A stretch of 64,000 bases of DNA from JAAYXE01 sp964391195 (GCA_964391195.1 CAYMLG010000002.1:124001-188000), one strand, 5' to 3'; positions 25,509-34,923 are shown, counted from the stretch's first letter. Numbers and translations are program-made. The notes: generated by a model from the sequence alone, not told the origin.

Positions 25509-26489
25509 ATGATACGACCAAACCCCTATATCCGGACCCCTCTCCAGATCTTCCTGTCTATTTTGATCTGCACCGGTCTGTGGCTGGCGAGCGCCGCCCA
25601 GCCCGCCGCCGCGGAACCCACCCCTCCCCAGGGTTTCCGCCTGATGCTCCCAATCATCCAATCCAAAAGCGAATCCAGAGCCTCTGAGTTCGTCACCAGC
25701 AATGGCTGGCTCAATCTGGTCAACCTCTACCGTTCCAACGCCGGCCTCCCACCGGTGACCGAGGATCCGGACCTGAGCCTGGGCGACGTGTACCATGCCC
25801 GCTATGCAGTCAAGAATGATGTCCTGGCGCACACCGAAGATCCCAATAACCCCTGGTACACGCCCGAAGGGATGCAGGCTTCCGCCGCCAGCAACCTGAT
25901 GGCCACTTCGTCTATCGACACCACCGACCTGGAAGCGGTCGACTCCTGGATGCAGGCTCCGTTCCACGCGGTGTCCATCCTCGATCCTCGCTTACTGCGG
26001 GTGGGGTTCGGCAGTTACCGGGAGAGCGATGGTGGGCTGCAGATGGCCGCTGCCCTGGATGTGCTGCGCGGGCGCGGGCCGGCCCCGTCGGGCATCGAAT
26101 ACCCCATCGCCTGGCCCGGCGACGGCGCCACCACCCGGCTGACCCAATTCTTCGGCGAAGCCCCCGACCCGCTCACCAGTTGCCCGGGCTACGCCGGTCC
26201 CACCGGCCTGCCGGTCCTGCTTCAGGTGGGCGATGGCAGCGGCAAGCCCAAGGTCACCGCCAGTTCCTTCCAATCGGATGGACAGGACCTGGAGCACTGC
26301 GTCTTTTCCGAGACCAGCTACAATAACCCCAATGCCCAGCAGCAGGCGTTAGCCCGCTCGATCCTCGACAGCCGCGACGCGATCGTCCTCATCCCTCGCC
26401 AGCCGTTGGAAGCCGGAAAGACTTACACCGTCTCGATCACTTATGACGGGCAGCAGGTCTCCTGGTCGTTCAGCGTAGCAGCCCCCTGA
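25509..26489 (+). CDS. Secreted CAP-superfamily (SCP-like) domain protein
   Basis: This 326-residue exported protein has a signal peptide of about 35 residues ending AQPAAAE and a CAP domain (about 55-190) with LVNLYRSNAGLPPV, DVYHARYAV and HTEDPNNPWYT. A C-terminal immunoglobulin-like domain (KTYTVSITYDG) follows. CAP proteins act outside the cell, often on lipids or the envelope; the exact role is unknown. I chose the ATG at 25509 (AAGGTGAG 7 nt upstream) because an earlier start at 25371 would lie inside the riboswitch. It is likely produced in response to cyclic di-GMP. Confidence 0.85.
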   Translation: MIRPNPYIRTPLQIFLSILICTGLWLASAAQPAAAEPTPPQGFRLMLPIIQSKSESRASEFVTSNGWLNLVNLYRSNAGLPPVTEDPDLSLGDVYHARYAVKNDVLAHTEDPNNPWYTPEGMQASAASNLMATSSIDTTDLEAVDSWMQAPFHAVSILDPRLLRVGFGSYRESDGGLQMAAALDVLRGRGPAPSGIEYPIAWPGDGATTRLTQFFGEAPDPLTSCPGYAGPTGLPVLLQVGDGSGKPKVTASSFQSDGQDLEHCVFSETSYNNPNAQQQALARSILDSRDAIVLIPRQPLEAGKTYTVSITYDGQQVSWSFSVAAP

Positions 26490-26516
26490 AATCGGGACCA
26501 GACCAGAACGCGAAAA

Positions 26517-26548
26517 CGGGGATGCCGGATTTTCCTCCAGCATCCCCG
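26517..26548 (+). terminator. Hairpin after the CAP-domain gene
   Basis: The 9-bp stem CGGGGATGC/GCATCCCCG lies 27 bp past the stop. A T-run is lacking, so termination is probable rather than certain. Confidence 0.45.
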
Positions 26549-26621
26549 CTGCCGTTAACCGGGATGTATCCCCAGGCAGCAGCCGAACCCCACCCCCGGA
26601 GTTTTGGGGGAGGAGCTGTGC

Positions 26622-27836
26622 CTAATGAAGCCGCGTGCTCAGGCCTGGCTCTACGCGCAGCAGTTGGGCGACAACCGCCCGCCGCCGGGTATAGCTTGCG
26701 GCCTCCTCATCCCAACCGGAACAGGTGATCAGGGTCAACTGCGCCCTGGGCGTCGGTGCGGTGATCCACACATCCTCTTCCTTGACCACGCGCAGTTCAC
26801 GCACCGCATACACATACACCTGGTCGCCGCTGTGCACCCGGATCAGATCCCCTTCCTTGAGCCGCACCAGATCGTGAAAAGGGCCCTTCCCGATCGAGCG
26901 CACGGTGACGTGAGCGGCCAGGACGGTGTTGCCTTCCTCGCTCGGGGCGGCTGTGCCCTCCAGCCAGGCGACTCGATCCCGGATCCCGGTGATATCCCAA
27001 CTCAGCCCCCGGCGCGGTGTTTTCAGCACGGCCGCATCGACGCCCAGAGCGGGGATTTCCACGCGCCAGATAGCATCCTCGGGAGCTACCGGCATGCCAA
27101 CCGCACGCGCCTGCTCAGCCCCCTCCGAGCTGGCGTAGGGCTTCCGAGAAGCTGCAGCCGCGCCCGATAGGGCCGCCCCGGCCACCGCAGGCAGTACCGA
27201 CGCCGCAGCCTGCGCCTGGTCCGGCGCTTGCTGTGCCTGGACGGCGGCCGCTCCCGGAACATCGACCACTGCGCTCACTGCCTCACCCAGCGCCTCGGCG
27301 TGAGCGGCTACCGGCTCCACAGCCGCGGGGGCAGCCGCCAACTGCTGGCCCGACCACAGGGCTGGCTTCGCAACCAGGGCGACCGCCAGAACGAGCAGGC
27401 CAATGAACAGTGCAGCAAAACGGCGCCGCAGCAGGTAACCCAACCCCAGGCCGGCTGCCAGCCCTACCAGGAAGATCGCCGCTATCCGGCTTGGATCACC
27501 CGAGAGCGGGGGCAGCTCGCCGGTATCCGGCAGGATTGCCGGTTCTGGCGTGCGAGTGGGATCTTCCTCTTCCTCTTCGCCTTCCTGCTCAGAACCGTCC
27601 CCGGGCGGCACGGTGGGGGTGGGTGTATCGCCCGGTGGGAACACGATGAGCGTGGCCGTCGCCGAAGGCGGCGGTTGGGTCACCGTAGGGGGGACCGGCG
27701 TTTCGGTGGGGGTAGGGGATGGAGTCAAGGTGATGGCGAAGAGACCTGACGCTTCAGCCGGACGGCCAGAAATCAGCGCAATCAGGACGATTGCCAGGAA
27801 AGCCATCAGGAACAACAGGCGTGAACGGTTAAACAT
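26622..27836 (-). CDS. Sortase-family transpeptidase with an internal LPDTG motif
   Basis: This 404-residue protein starts at the ATG at 27836, with AAGGAGG 5 nt upstream. It has a signal segment (about 8-28), a Thr/Pro/Glu-rich region, and then LPDTG (102-106). A hydrophobic segment, RRR and a second transmembrane segment follow, to about residue 156. After an Ala-rich linker comes the sortase domain with His309 (LAAHVT), Cys372 (LITCSGW) and Arg near 384 (YTRRR). Sortases join surface proteins to the cell envelope. The LPDTG-membrane-RRR layout looks like a sorting signal placed inside the enzyme. It is last in a surface-protein operon. Confidence 0.85.
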   Translation of the reverse strand: MFNRSRLLFLMAFLAIVLIALISGRPAEASGLFAITLTPSPTPTETPVPPTVTQPPPSATATLIVFPPGDTPTPTVPPGDGSEQEGEEEEEDPTRTPEPAILPDTGELPPLSGDPSRIAAIFLVGLAAGLGLGYLLRRRFAALFIGLLVLAVALVAKPALWSGQQLAAAPAAVEPVAAHAEALGEAVSAVVDVPGAAAVQAQQAPDQAQAAASVLPAVAGAALSGAAAASRKPYASSEGAEQARAVGMPVAPEDAIWRVEIPALGVDAAVLKTPRRGLSWDITGIRDRVAWLEGTAAPSEEGNTVLAAHVTVRSIGKGPFHDLVRLKEGDLIRVHSGDQVYVYAVRELRVVKEEDVWITAPTPRAQLTLITCSGWDEEAASYTRRRAVVAQLLRVEPGLSTRLH

Positions 27837-27948
27837 AACATCCTCCTTCAAAATGAAGAGTCCGGGTGGAGCGGGGGGCTGTCCTGGCAGCTCCTGCTGC
27901 TCCAGATTCCGTGATCAGAGATGAACGATCCACGATTAGCGTTGTTAA

Positions 27949-30852
27949 TCAGCGCTGCATCACAGGCAAAAAGAGCGGGTGAGTGCCCTGTTGGGGGCCT
28001 AACCGCGTCGCAGGGTCGCCAAGCAGGCCGAAGGAATCAAGCAAGTCCGGGAAACCCGGTTCGGCGCCGAGCAGTTGCAGCTTGCCCGCCAGGGCTGCCT
28101 CCCCGATGGAGCGCGTGGGGTCCCCAAGGAACGATTGGATGAAGCCCTGAGCCAGGAGGACATGCCCGGAGGCCAGGCCGAGGCCGGCCGGTCCCCACAC
28201 GGCCGCAGCGCCTCCCGGCTGCAGCAGCAGACCCTCATCCAGCGAGGGGAAGGCGGGCGTCTGGAACGCGCCGGTGAAGCAGGTCAGTTCCAGAACCACC
28301 GGCAGCACCTCGCTTTGCAGCCGAGGAGTGTCGTCCAGGTGCAGGAAGTTCTCGGCCGCCCACTGGTGCACAGACCCGTGACCGGTGTACACCACCAGGC
28401 CGGGGCCATCCTGCAATGCCCGCTGCACTTGCCCCCGGAAGGTATCCGGGGCGGTGTCCGGCGAGTAGTAGAAAGATTGGGGCCGCCAATCAGACGGGAT
28501 CACCGCCCGCACCTCGGCGGACAGGGCCGGGAAATCCCCGGCGTTATCAGCGTCGTCGGCCACCAACAGCGCCTGGCCGGCCAGGCGGGAATGAGCCAAC
28601 TGCGTCTCGTAAGCGACCATTTTTGCAACCAGCGCCTCGAGCTGCTCGACGGTGGTGACCGGAAGCCGCCCCACCAGCATATCGGGGAGCCCATCCTCCG
28701 GTCCGTCAACGTCGGCGTAACGGTTGTCGGCGGCCACCTCTCCCGACCAGGGATCCGTACCCAGCAGGTAAGGGGGCAGCACCGTGGGTTGCGAGCCGGC
28801 ATGGTAGCGCTTTGGGTCGGCGGTGCCATCTCCCACCAACAGCAGATACAGGGGTGGCGAGGCGTCCTGCCCGTAGACCCAGCGGATATAGGCTCGCAGG
28901 CTCTCCGGCTCGGGGCGCCCATCGCCGAACTGGTCGTAAATGCCCTGAAGCTCTTCGATAACCAGGTCCAGGCCCTGCGATTCCCGCAGTTCGACCAGCG
29001 CCCCCAGGGCGGGGATGAACGCTTCCGGAGCGATGACCAGGTAATCGGCGTCTGCCACCCCATCCGGGTGGCGCAGGCCAGCGACCGGCCGCAAGCGCTC
29101 GGGCACAAGGATGCTGTCCTCGGCTGCGGGCCAATATCGCCGGGGGCCGGCGGATACCGCCGCGGGGTCGTCCTCCCAGGTGAGCAGGCCAGGAGCAGCG
29201 GTGGCGTCGCTCAGGAGAACGGGCCGGTCCGGTTCGCTCACATCGTACACCCGCCAGGCAGGGACGGATGGCACGGTCAGGGTGTAAGCAGAAGGCGTCG
29301 CCTCGCCGGACAGCGGGTTCCCGCCCGGAGGCGCGCTGCCCACCAGCCCGCCGGTGGCATAGCGCAGCAGCAGTGCGTCCAGCCAGGCCGATTCGACCCG
29401 CACGCCGGGCAGCCCGGGCATGGCAAGCTGGAGGGTGTTCGGGCCGGAGACCAGGTCGCCCGGGGGGATAGTGAACTGGTGATCGAAAGCTTGCATACCA
29501 TCCCACTCCACCTGTCCCAGCGAAACCCCATTCCAGAGCACTTCAATGCGATGATCGGGGTCGTCCGGCGGATCGGTCCCCCCGATCCACCAGGCGTGCA
29601 GCAGCCCGGGTTGGGAAGCCACCACCTGTGTGGCAGTCATCGTGTGGGTGAACACCACAGCACCGCCGGGCTGGTGCTTGAACTCGACCCACACCCAGCG
29701 GTCCTGGTCTCTGCCCTCCGGGAGCGGCCCGCAGTAGCAGTCTGGGGTGTAAATGTTATTCTGCTCCGCCAGCTCCTCGGCCCACAGCGCGCCAGGGGGG
29801 AGGTTTTCCGAAACCGCCGGGCGCTCCAGAATGGACAGGCCAGGAGCTGCCCCGGCAGAGAGGAAGTACACGTCGTAGCGGGTCCAGCGGCTGAAGCGCG
29901 GTTCGGCGTAGAAAACCAGCCTTTCGCCCGGCTCGAAGACGGCGTCCGCATCTCCTTCCCAGGTGTAGGCAACCGGCTCCCCAGAGCGGCTGAGAGAAAG
30001 GGTTTGCGGATCAACGTCGCTCACAGGAAAACCGGCCTGGAGCAAAGTCTCATAGGGAAGGGCGTACAGGCCGGCGCGCTCGATTTCAACCGCCAGGCCC
30101 TGCTCATCTGCGAGAGTCGCATCCGGCGCCACGGTGTCTGAGCCGGATTCAAATGAGGTGGATGGGATCGCATGCTCGGGGTTGACGACCCGCTCCTGGA
30201 TCAGGCGCTGGAACGCGTCCAGGGGCTCAGGTTGGCCCAGGGGGGCGGCCGAGGCACGGCCGTCGGGGCGAAAACGGACTGCCAGGCGAACCCGGGTGGT
30301 TTGTAGCAGGCCGTCCTCGACCGGCAGCGCCGGGTAAAAAACGACCCGAGCCAGGTTGAGGCCGCGCGAAACCCCCAGCCGTTCGAGTACGACCGGTCGA
30401 TTCGCCTGACGGTGCGGGACGATGTTGGCCATCTCCTCTCCTGCCTGTGCCTCGACAGGCTGGACCCCATTGAATCCCAAAGGCAGCCTCCCCCGGGCCA
30501 GACTCCCCGGGAGCGAGGTCGTGGATTGAGTTATATCGAGCAGTTCCAGGGTAGGTTCCATCCCCGGCGGGACAGCCAGAAGCGCGGCCGCGACCGGTAC
30601 CTGCGACAGGCCAGGCTGATCCAGCAGGCGATACCCGGGCAGGGTGATGGCATAGGCGCCATCACCCTGCCGCTGAAACTCGATCTGCGCGGTTCGCCAC
30701 TCCAGAATCACCCCATCCGGCTCAACCTGGATGTGCGGGCGATCACCGGACTGCGCTCCTGCCGGGGCCGGAAAGGCGGATGGAAACACCAGGGCCAGCA
30801 GCAGCGCAGCCAGCACAGTGAGCAAAAAACCGCGTGGCAGTCGCCGCCTCAC
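27949..30852 (-). CDS. Secreted C25 (gingipain-type) cysteine protease
   Basis: This 967-residue exported protein has a signal peptide of about 34 residues (ending PAGAQ), a long beta-rich N-terminal half and a C-terminal peptidase C25 domain. The catalytic dyad is His825 (YTGHGS) and Cys858 (LELTCFTGAF). The C-terminus ends LFLPVMQR, similar to the upstream protein's KLFAPLMISP. The start is a GTG overlapping the previous stop (GTGA). It is the middle gene of the operon with a beta-propeller-like protein and a sortase, suggesting surface protein processing and display. Confidence 0.88.
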   Translation of the reverse strand: MRRRLPRGFLLTVLAALLLALVFPSAFPAPAGAQSGDRPHIQVEPDGVILEWRTAQIEFQRQGDGAYAITLPGYRLLDQPGLSQVPVAAALLAVPPGMEPTLELLDITQSTTSLPGSLARGRLPLGFNGVQPVEAQAGEEMANIVPHRQANRPVVLERLGVSRGLNLARVVFYPALPVEDGLLQTTRVRLAVRFRPDGRASAAPLGQPEPLDAFQRLIQERVVNPEHAIPSTSFESGSDTVAPDATLADEQGLAVEIERAGLYALPYETLLQAGFPVSDVDPQTLSLSRSGEPVAYTWEGDADAVFEPGERLVFYAEPRFSRWTRYDVYFLSAGAAPGLSILERPAVSENLPPGALWAEELAEQNNIYTPDCYCGPLPEGRDQDRWVWVEFKHQPGGAVVFTHTMTATQVVASQPGLLHAWWIGGTDPPDDPDHRIEVLWNGVSLGQVEWDGMQAFDHQFTIPPGDLVSGPNTLQLAMPGLPGVRVESAWLDALLLRYATGGLVGSAPPGGNPLSGEATPSAYTLTVPSVPAWRVYDVSEPDRPVLLSDATAAPGLLTWEDDPAAVSAGPRRYWPAAEDSILVPERLRPVAGLRHPDGVADADYLVIAPEAFIPALGALVELRESQGLDLVIEELQGIYDQFGDGRPEPESLRAYIRWVYGQDASPPLYLLLVGDGTADPKRYHAGSQPTVLPPYLLGTDPWSGEVAADNRYADVDGPEDGLPDMLVGRLPVTTVEQLEALVAKMVAYETQLAHSRLAGQALLVADDADNAGDFPALSAEVRAVIPSDWRPQSFYYSPDTAPDTFRGQVQRALQDGPGLVVYTGHGSVHQWAAENFLHLDDTPRLQSEVLPVVLELTCFTGAFQTPAFPSLDEGLLLQPGGAAAVWGPAGLGLASGHVLLAQGFIQSFLGDPTRSIGEAALAGKLQLLGAEPGFPDLLDSFGLLGDPATRLGPQQGTHPLFLPVMQR

Positions 30853-32101
30853 GGGCTAATCATCAGCGGCGCGAACAGCTTATACTTTTGCTCCGGCGCA
30901 ACCGATATCTGGAGCTGGGTCGAAGCGAGTTCGATCAGGCTGCCATCCCGCTCCAGTTCGTACAGCCAGTAGACCCAGGTCTGGCCGGCCGGCGGTGTAT
31001 CCGTGAATTCGTATGTGCTGCCGCCGCCCCTGGCATTGACAGAATAGATCTCCTCCGCCTGGCTGAAATCACCATCGGCGGNNNNNNNNNNNNNNNNNNN
31101 NNNNNNNNNNNNNNNNNNNNNNNNNNNNNNNNNNNNNNNNNNNNNNNNNNNNNNNNNNNNNNNNNNNNNNNNNNNNNNNNNACGGTGACCACATCCCAGC
31201 TCAACAAGCAGGTGACGCCCTCATAATCGCTGCCGGCGGTCAGCACGGCCGTCGAGGCCATGTCGGCGATACCGGTGTCTTTATCAATCCGCCAGAGCTG
31301 ATTGCTATGCGCGCCGCCGTCTTTCCCGGTGGTCCCCAGGAGCCGCGCCGTGGTGTCGAAAGTCAGACCTTCCATGTCGAACACGCCCAACTCGGCGATA
31401 TCGGTCACTTCAGCAGTCTGCTTATCGATGGTCACCAGATGGTCGCCCCGGCCGCGAGTGTTGGCGATGGCGTACATTGTCCCATCTTCCGGATCGATGG
31501 CGATATCATCGATATCGGTGATATCGATATTTCCCATGAAAGTGGGGACGACCAGGTAATCGGTATCCGGGCCGAAGCCATCTTCAACCACCCTGCCGGT
31601 AACCGGGTTTAACTTGACCAACAGGTCGGGGATAGTCCCCGGATTGATTTCGCGGCGCACCGCGGCATACAGCGTGCCATCCGTGGGGTCGAAAGCCAGG
31701 CCATCGACGTCGCGAATTTCGATCGATCCCTCCGCGCCATCGGCGAAGCCCATCTGATTGGAAAAGGGGTTGAATTGGCCGGTGGTCAGATTAAAAGTGC
31801 CCAATCGCCGGCTGTCGGCGCCGAACAAAAGCCCGGTCGCCGGCTGGAAGGTTAGAGCTTCTATACTGCCTGAGTGGGGGGATCCGACAACGGTTTCCAC
31901 CCCTCCAGTCAGGGAAACGATGGTAAGTAGATCATCCCCCGGAGGGTCGCCCCCCTCATCGGCGATCGCATAGCAAATTTCCTGCCCGACCTGGGCAGCC
32001 GGGCGAGGGAATTCCTTTCCGGCGGCGGTCAGAGTCGATAACGCAAGGACGACAACGACAAAAAGCATTACAATAGCAACTGCTTTCCTTCGCAGACGCA
32101 T
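30849..32101 (-). CDS. Secreted beta-propeller-like protein, interrupted by an assembly gap
   Basis: The N-terminal part (32101 down to 31182) encodes a signal peptide and repeated stretches such as VDGLAFDPTDGTLYAAV and IDDIAIDPEDGTMYAIAN, typical of six- or seven-bladed propellers that read as LGxxD-rich repeats. Past the 100-N gap the coding frame changes: the frame with ADGDFSQAEEIYSVNARGGG runs to a TGA at 30849 and ends KLFAPLMISP. The gap length is arbitrary, so the shift means nothing, and the two pieces could in principle be different genes. The stop overlaps the protease start by 4 nt. GGGAGG precedes the ATG. Confidence 0.7.
31082..31181. other. Assembly gap (100 N)
   Basis: Exactly 100 N, a placeholder of unknown true length, inside the propeller-like gene. 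Confidence 0.95.
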
Positions 32102-32192
32102 AGCTGCATCCTCCCTTTACTCCTACTCAATTGGTTACAGGAACAAACTGGCTAGATCCCCCAATAGATTTATCCGGCCCACTTTAACGGTA

Positions 32193-32223
32193 ATTATACC
32201 AGTAATAGTGCACTTAACCGCAA
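32193..32223 (-). promoter_or_regulatory. Promoter of the surface-protein operon
   Basis: A perfect TATAAT (32193-32198) has TTGCGG (32218-32223) 19 bp upstream on the minus strand. The -10 is convincing and the spacing is long. Confidence 0.5.
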
Positions 32224-32239
32224 GAATTTTGTTACAGCA

Positions 32240-32269
32240 CAAAAAAGGTGGACTCTTTTGAGCCCACCT
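32240..32269 (-). terminator. Intrinsic terminator downstream of the small membrane protein genes
   Basis: The stem AGGTGG-CTC/GAG-CCACCT with a tetraloop is followed on the minus strand by TTTTTT. It ends transcription coming from the uvrC/small-protein side. Confidence 0.8.
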
Positions 32270-32281
32270 GTAAACGGCGGT

Positions 32282-32587
32282 CATTGAAATAACTTAGTAC
32301 ACAACGATCATTTGTGTGCCAGCATAACTGGTCAGCAGAAAAGGAAGGTTGTTTTGGAATGAGACGGTTTCACCGTCCCACTCCAAAACAACCATTAGGA
32401 CCGACAATTTGATAGATTTAATAAACGGCGAACATTTAAAAGCTTCAATACACGGCGANNNNNNNNNNNNNNNNNNNNNNNNNNNNNNNNNNNNNNNNNN
32501 NNNNNNNNNNNNNNNNNNNNNNNNNNNNNNNNNNNNNNNNNNNNNNNNNNNNNNNNNNCATTGAAAAGCTTCAATACACAGCGATCA
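32282..32587. repeat. Degenerate repeats around the second assembly gap
   Basis: A 29-bp unit (32282-32310 and 32559-32587) recurs in shorter form at 32411-32431 and 32431-32458. The gap at 32459-32558 lies between the last two. On the minus strand each unit resembles the stop-codon end of the 41-residue membrane protein gene (a MI(A/V)VY-stop pattern). A 21-bp imperfect hairpin (32347-32393) lies among them. No complete gene is visible here. Confidence 0.55.
32459..32558. other. Assembly gap (100 N)
   Basis: Exactly 100 N of unknown true length, flanked by copies of the same short repeat, which probably caused the assembly break. Confidence 0.95.
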
Positions 32588-32696
32588 TAGAGAGTACCAT
32601 CGCCAGGATGATCATCAGCCCGATCACCGCAAAAATGATCTGGCTGGTGTTCAGCCGGCGACTCTGGTCTTTCGCAGAGCTTTTTTTCTTAGCCAT
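32571..32696 (-). CDS. Small single-pass membrane protein (41 residues)
   Basis: The ATG at 32696 follows GGAGGG by 3 nt and gives a protein with a basic head (MAKKKSSAKDQSRR) and one hydrophobic segment (SQIIFAVIGLMIILAMVL). I do not recognise the family; the shape recalls small translocon or assembly subunits but no motif supports that. It is 178 bp downstream of uvrC on the same strand. Short repeats of its 3' end lie beyond the stop. Confidence 0.6.
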   Translation of the reverse strand: MAKKKSSAKDQSRRLNTSQIIFAVIGLMIILAMVLSMIAVY

Positions 32697-32874
32697 AATC
32701 CCTCCACGCAAAACGGCATTCACCCGGCGTGCCGGGATCGGGCCGATTTGAGATTTACCTCCAACACCTGGAGTTTGGCCCTTTCCAAACCCGGCGGAAA
32801 ATTCCGCCCCTCGACCCTTCAACCCGCCATCTTTAGGGCCCAATCAAAGTGAAACTGGCCAAACTCGCGCGACC

Positions 32875-34746
32875 CTATTCTAAATGGGCTTTGATCGATT
32901 GAGCCAGCTCGGGGGTGATCCCGGGGACCTGGCGCAAATCTTTCTCGCTCGCCTCGAGGATGTTATCGATCGAGCCGAAATGGTTGAGCAGCGCTTTCCG
33001 GCGGGCGGGACCAATCCCCGGGATCTTTTCTAGCCGAGAAGCGATCCCCTCCTTCGCCCGGCGGCTGCGATGGGCGGTGATGGCGAAGCGGTGAGCTTCA
33101 TCTCGCACCCGCTGGATCAGGTACAGGCCCTGGGACTGGCGAGGGAGGACGATCGGCGCCATGCGCCCCGGGATGAACAGCTCCTCGTTCTGCTTCGCCA
33201 GGCCGGCCACGGGCACTTTTTCCAGCAGGTCGAACTTGCGCAGCACTTCGACCGCCCGCCCAAGCTGGCCCTTGCCGCCGTCCACAATCAGCAGATCAGG
33301 CAGCATGGCGAAAGCCTTGTCGACCTTCTTCCCGGGCGTGTCCGCCGCAGCCTGCTCCTCGGCCGCCTTCCAGCGATTGAAGCGGCGCATGAGCACTTCT
33401 TCCATGCTGGCGAAATCATTCGGCCCCGAGACGGTGCGGATGTTGAAACGGCGGTAGAGGCTCTTGCTCGGCACCCCTTGCTCGAAGACGACCATGCTGC
33501 CCACCGCAGCCGTGCCCTGGGTGTTGGAGATATCGTAGCACTCGATACGGTTCGGGGGGTGAGCCAGCCCGAGCGCCTGCTGAAGTTCGGAGAGGGCGAT
33601 TTCCTGGCGGTGCTTATCGGCCTCCCACTGCGCTTTGAGCACGTGCAGGGTCTCCGCTGCGTTTTCGGCAGCCATCTGGACCAGTTCCATTTGCTGTCCC
33701 TGGCGAGGGACGAGAATTTCCACCCGCTCATCTCCGCCGCGCTTCTGGCTGAGCCACTGGCGGATGATCTGGCACTCCTCGATCTCTTCGGGGAGCAGCA
33801 CCTGGGGTGGGACGGTTGAAGCCTGGTCGTAAAACTGTTTGAGGAACTCCGCCATCACATCGGCGTCAGAAGTCTCGTCCGCGCCTTCCAGGAGGAAGTA
33901 ATCCCGGCCCATCAGCTTCCCGGCGCGAATGAAGAACACCTGGACCACAGCCTCGCCGTTCGAGCGCGCCAGCGCCAGCACATCGGAGTCGATGTAATCG
34001 GACGAGACAACCTTCTGGCGCTCCACCACACTCTCGATGGCGTGGATCTGGTCGCGCAAGGCGGCGGCCCGCTCGAAGCGCAGCTCATCCGCGGCCTGCT
34101 CCATCTCGGCCCGCAAGCGTGAAACGATAGGTTCGGTGCGCCCGGCCAAAAACTGGCACAGGTCATCGATCATCTGGCGGTAGGTCTCCTGGTTCACCGC
34201 GCCGATGCAAGGAGCGCTGCACAGTTTGATATCGTAGTACAGGCAGGCGCGTTCATCTTTCCCGGTGATCTCGCGATCGCAGGTCAGATAAGGAAAGATA
34301 CGGCGGAGGATATCCAGAGTCTGGTGGACAGCCCATACGCTGGTGTAGGGGCCGAAGTAGCGCGAGCCGTCCTGGACCATCTGGCGGGTGACGGTAACTT
34401 TGGGGAATGGGTCCGCCCAATGCACTTTGATATACGGGTAGCGTTTGTCATCTTTCAACCGCACGTTGTAATGCGGGCGGTACTTCTTGATCAGGTTCAT
34501 CTCCAGGATCAGGGCTTCTAACTCGGAGCCCACGACGATCCATTCGATGTTATCGATTTTCCGCACCAACTGCCTGGTCTTGGGGTGCTGTTGGGCGCTC
34601 GAATGAAAATAAGAACGCACCCGGTTCCGCAGGTTGATCGCCTTGCCCACGTAGATCACCTTACCCTCGGCGTTTTTCATCAGGTAACAGCCGGGCTTAG
34701 CGGGCAAATTATCGAGCAAGGCCTCCAAATGAGAGGATAGATTCAT
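32875..34746 (-). CDS. uvrC: UvrC excinuclease subunit C
   Basis: This protein makes both incisions in nucleotide excision repair with UvrA/UvrB. The N-terminal GIY-YIG nuclease (KPGCYLMKNAEGKVIYVGKA, NLRNRVRSYF) is followed by a UVR motif, the RNase-H-like nuclease half (IECYDISNTQG, VVDGGKGQLG) and tandem helix-hairpin-helix motifs (IPGIGPARRKALLNHFGS). The length of 623 residues is normal. The ATG at 34746 fits the family N-terminus; an ATG at 34776 would add ten residues, and neither has a clear ribosome site. UvrA is encoded 25 kb away in this window. Confidence 0.95.
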   Translation of the reverse strand: MNLSSHLEALLDNLPAKPGCYLMKNAEGKVIYVGKAINLRNRVRSYFHSSAQQHPKTRQLVRKIDNIEWIVVGSELEALILEMNLIKKYRPHYNVRLKDDKRYPYIKVHWADPFPKVTVTRQMVQDGSRYFGPYTSVWAVHQTLDILRRIFPYLTCDREITGKDERACLYYDIKLCSAPCIGAVNQETYRQMIDDLCQFLAGRTEPIVSRLRAEMEQAADELRFERAAALRDQIHAIESVVERQKVVSSDYIDSDVLALARSNGEAVVQVFFIRAGKLMGRDYFLLEGADETSDADVMAEFLKQFYDQASTVPPQVLLPEEIEECQIIRQWLSQKRGGDERVEILVPRQGQQMELVQMAAENAAETLHVLKAQWEADKHRQEIALSELQQALGLAHPPNRIECYDISNTQGTAAVGSMVVFEQGVPSKSLYRRFNIRTVSGPNDFASMEEVLMRRFNRWKAAEEQAAADTPGKKVDKAFAMLPDLLIVDGGKGQLGRAVEVLRKFDLLEKVPVAGLAKQNEELFIPGRMAPIVLPRQSQGLYLIQRVRDEAHRFAITAHRSRRAKEGIASRLEKIPGIGPARRKALLNHFGSIDNILEASEKDLRQVPGITPELAQSIKAHLE

Positions 34747-34923
34747 GCCAAACAGCTCATTTCTAGACAGATACATTCCAGAGGCAACGGGCCATATCAG
34801 TGCGTGCGGCGAGGAGGACCACCGCTCCTCCGGCTGCGTACCATTTTAACACACGATCAAAAACGGACATTGGCGCAGCATTAATCCTGGCGCAATTCCC
34901 CCAACGGCAAACCCCTCTTCTTT

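Noticed and set aside
28075..30141. Open frame of 688 codons on the plus strand opposite the C25 protease
   Set aside because: Antisense shadow. The minus-strand protein has a signal peptide and catalytic motifs, while the shadow is rich in Arg, Gly, His and Gln without any motif.
30935..31081. Reading of the propeller gene straight through the gap in the same frame
   Set aside because: The N block has arbitrary length. Another frame after the gap is rich in normal residues, ends KLFAPLMISP and overlaps the protease start by 4 nt, so that frame is the real one.
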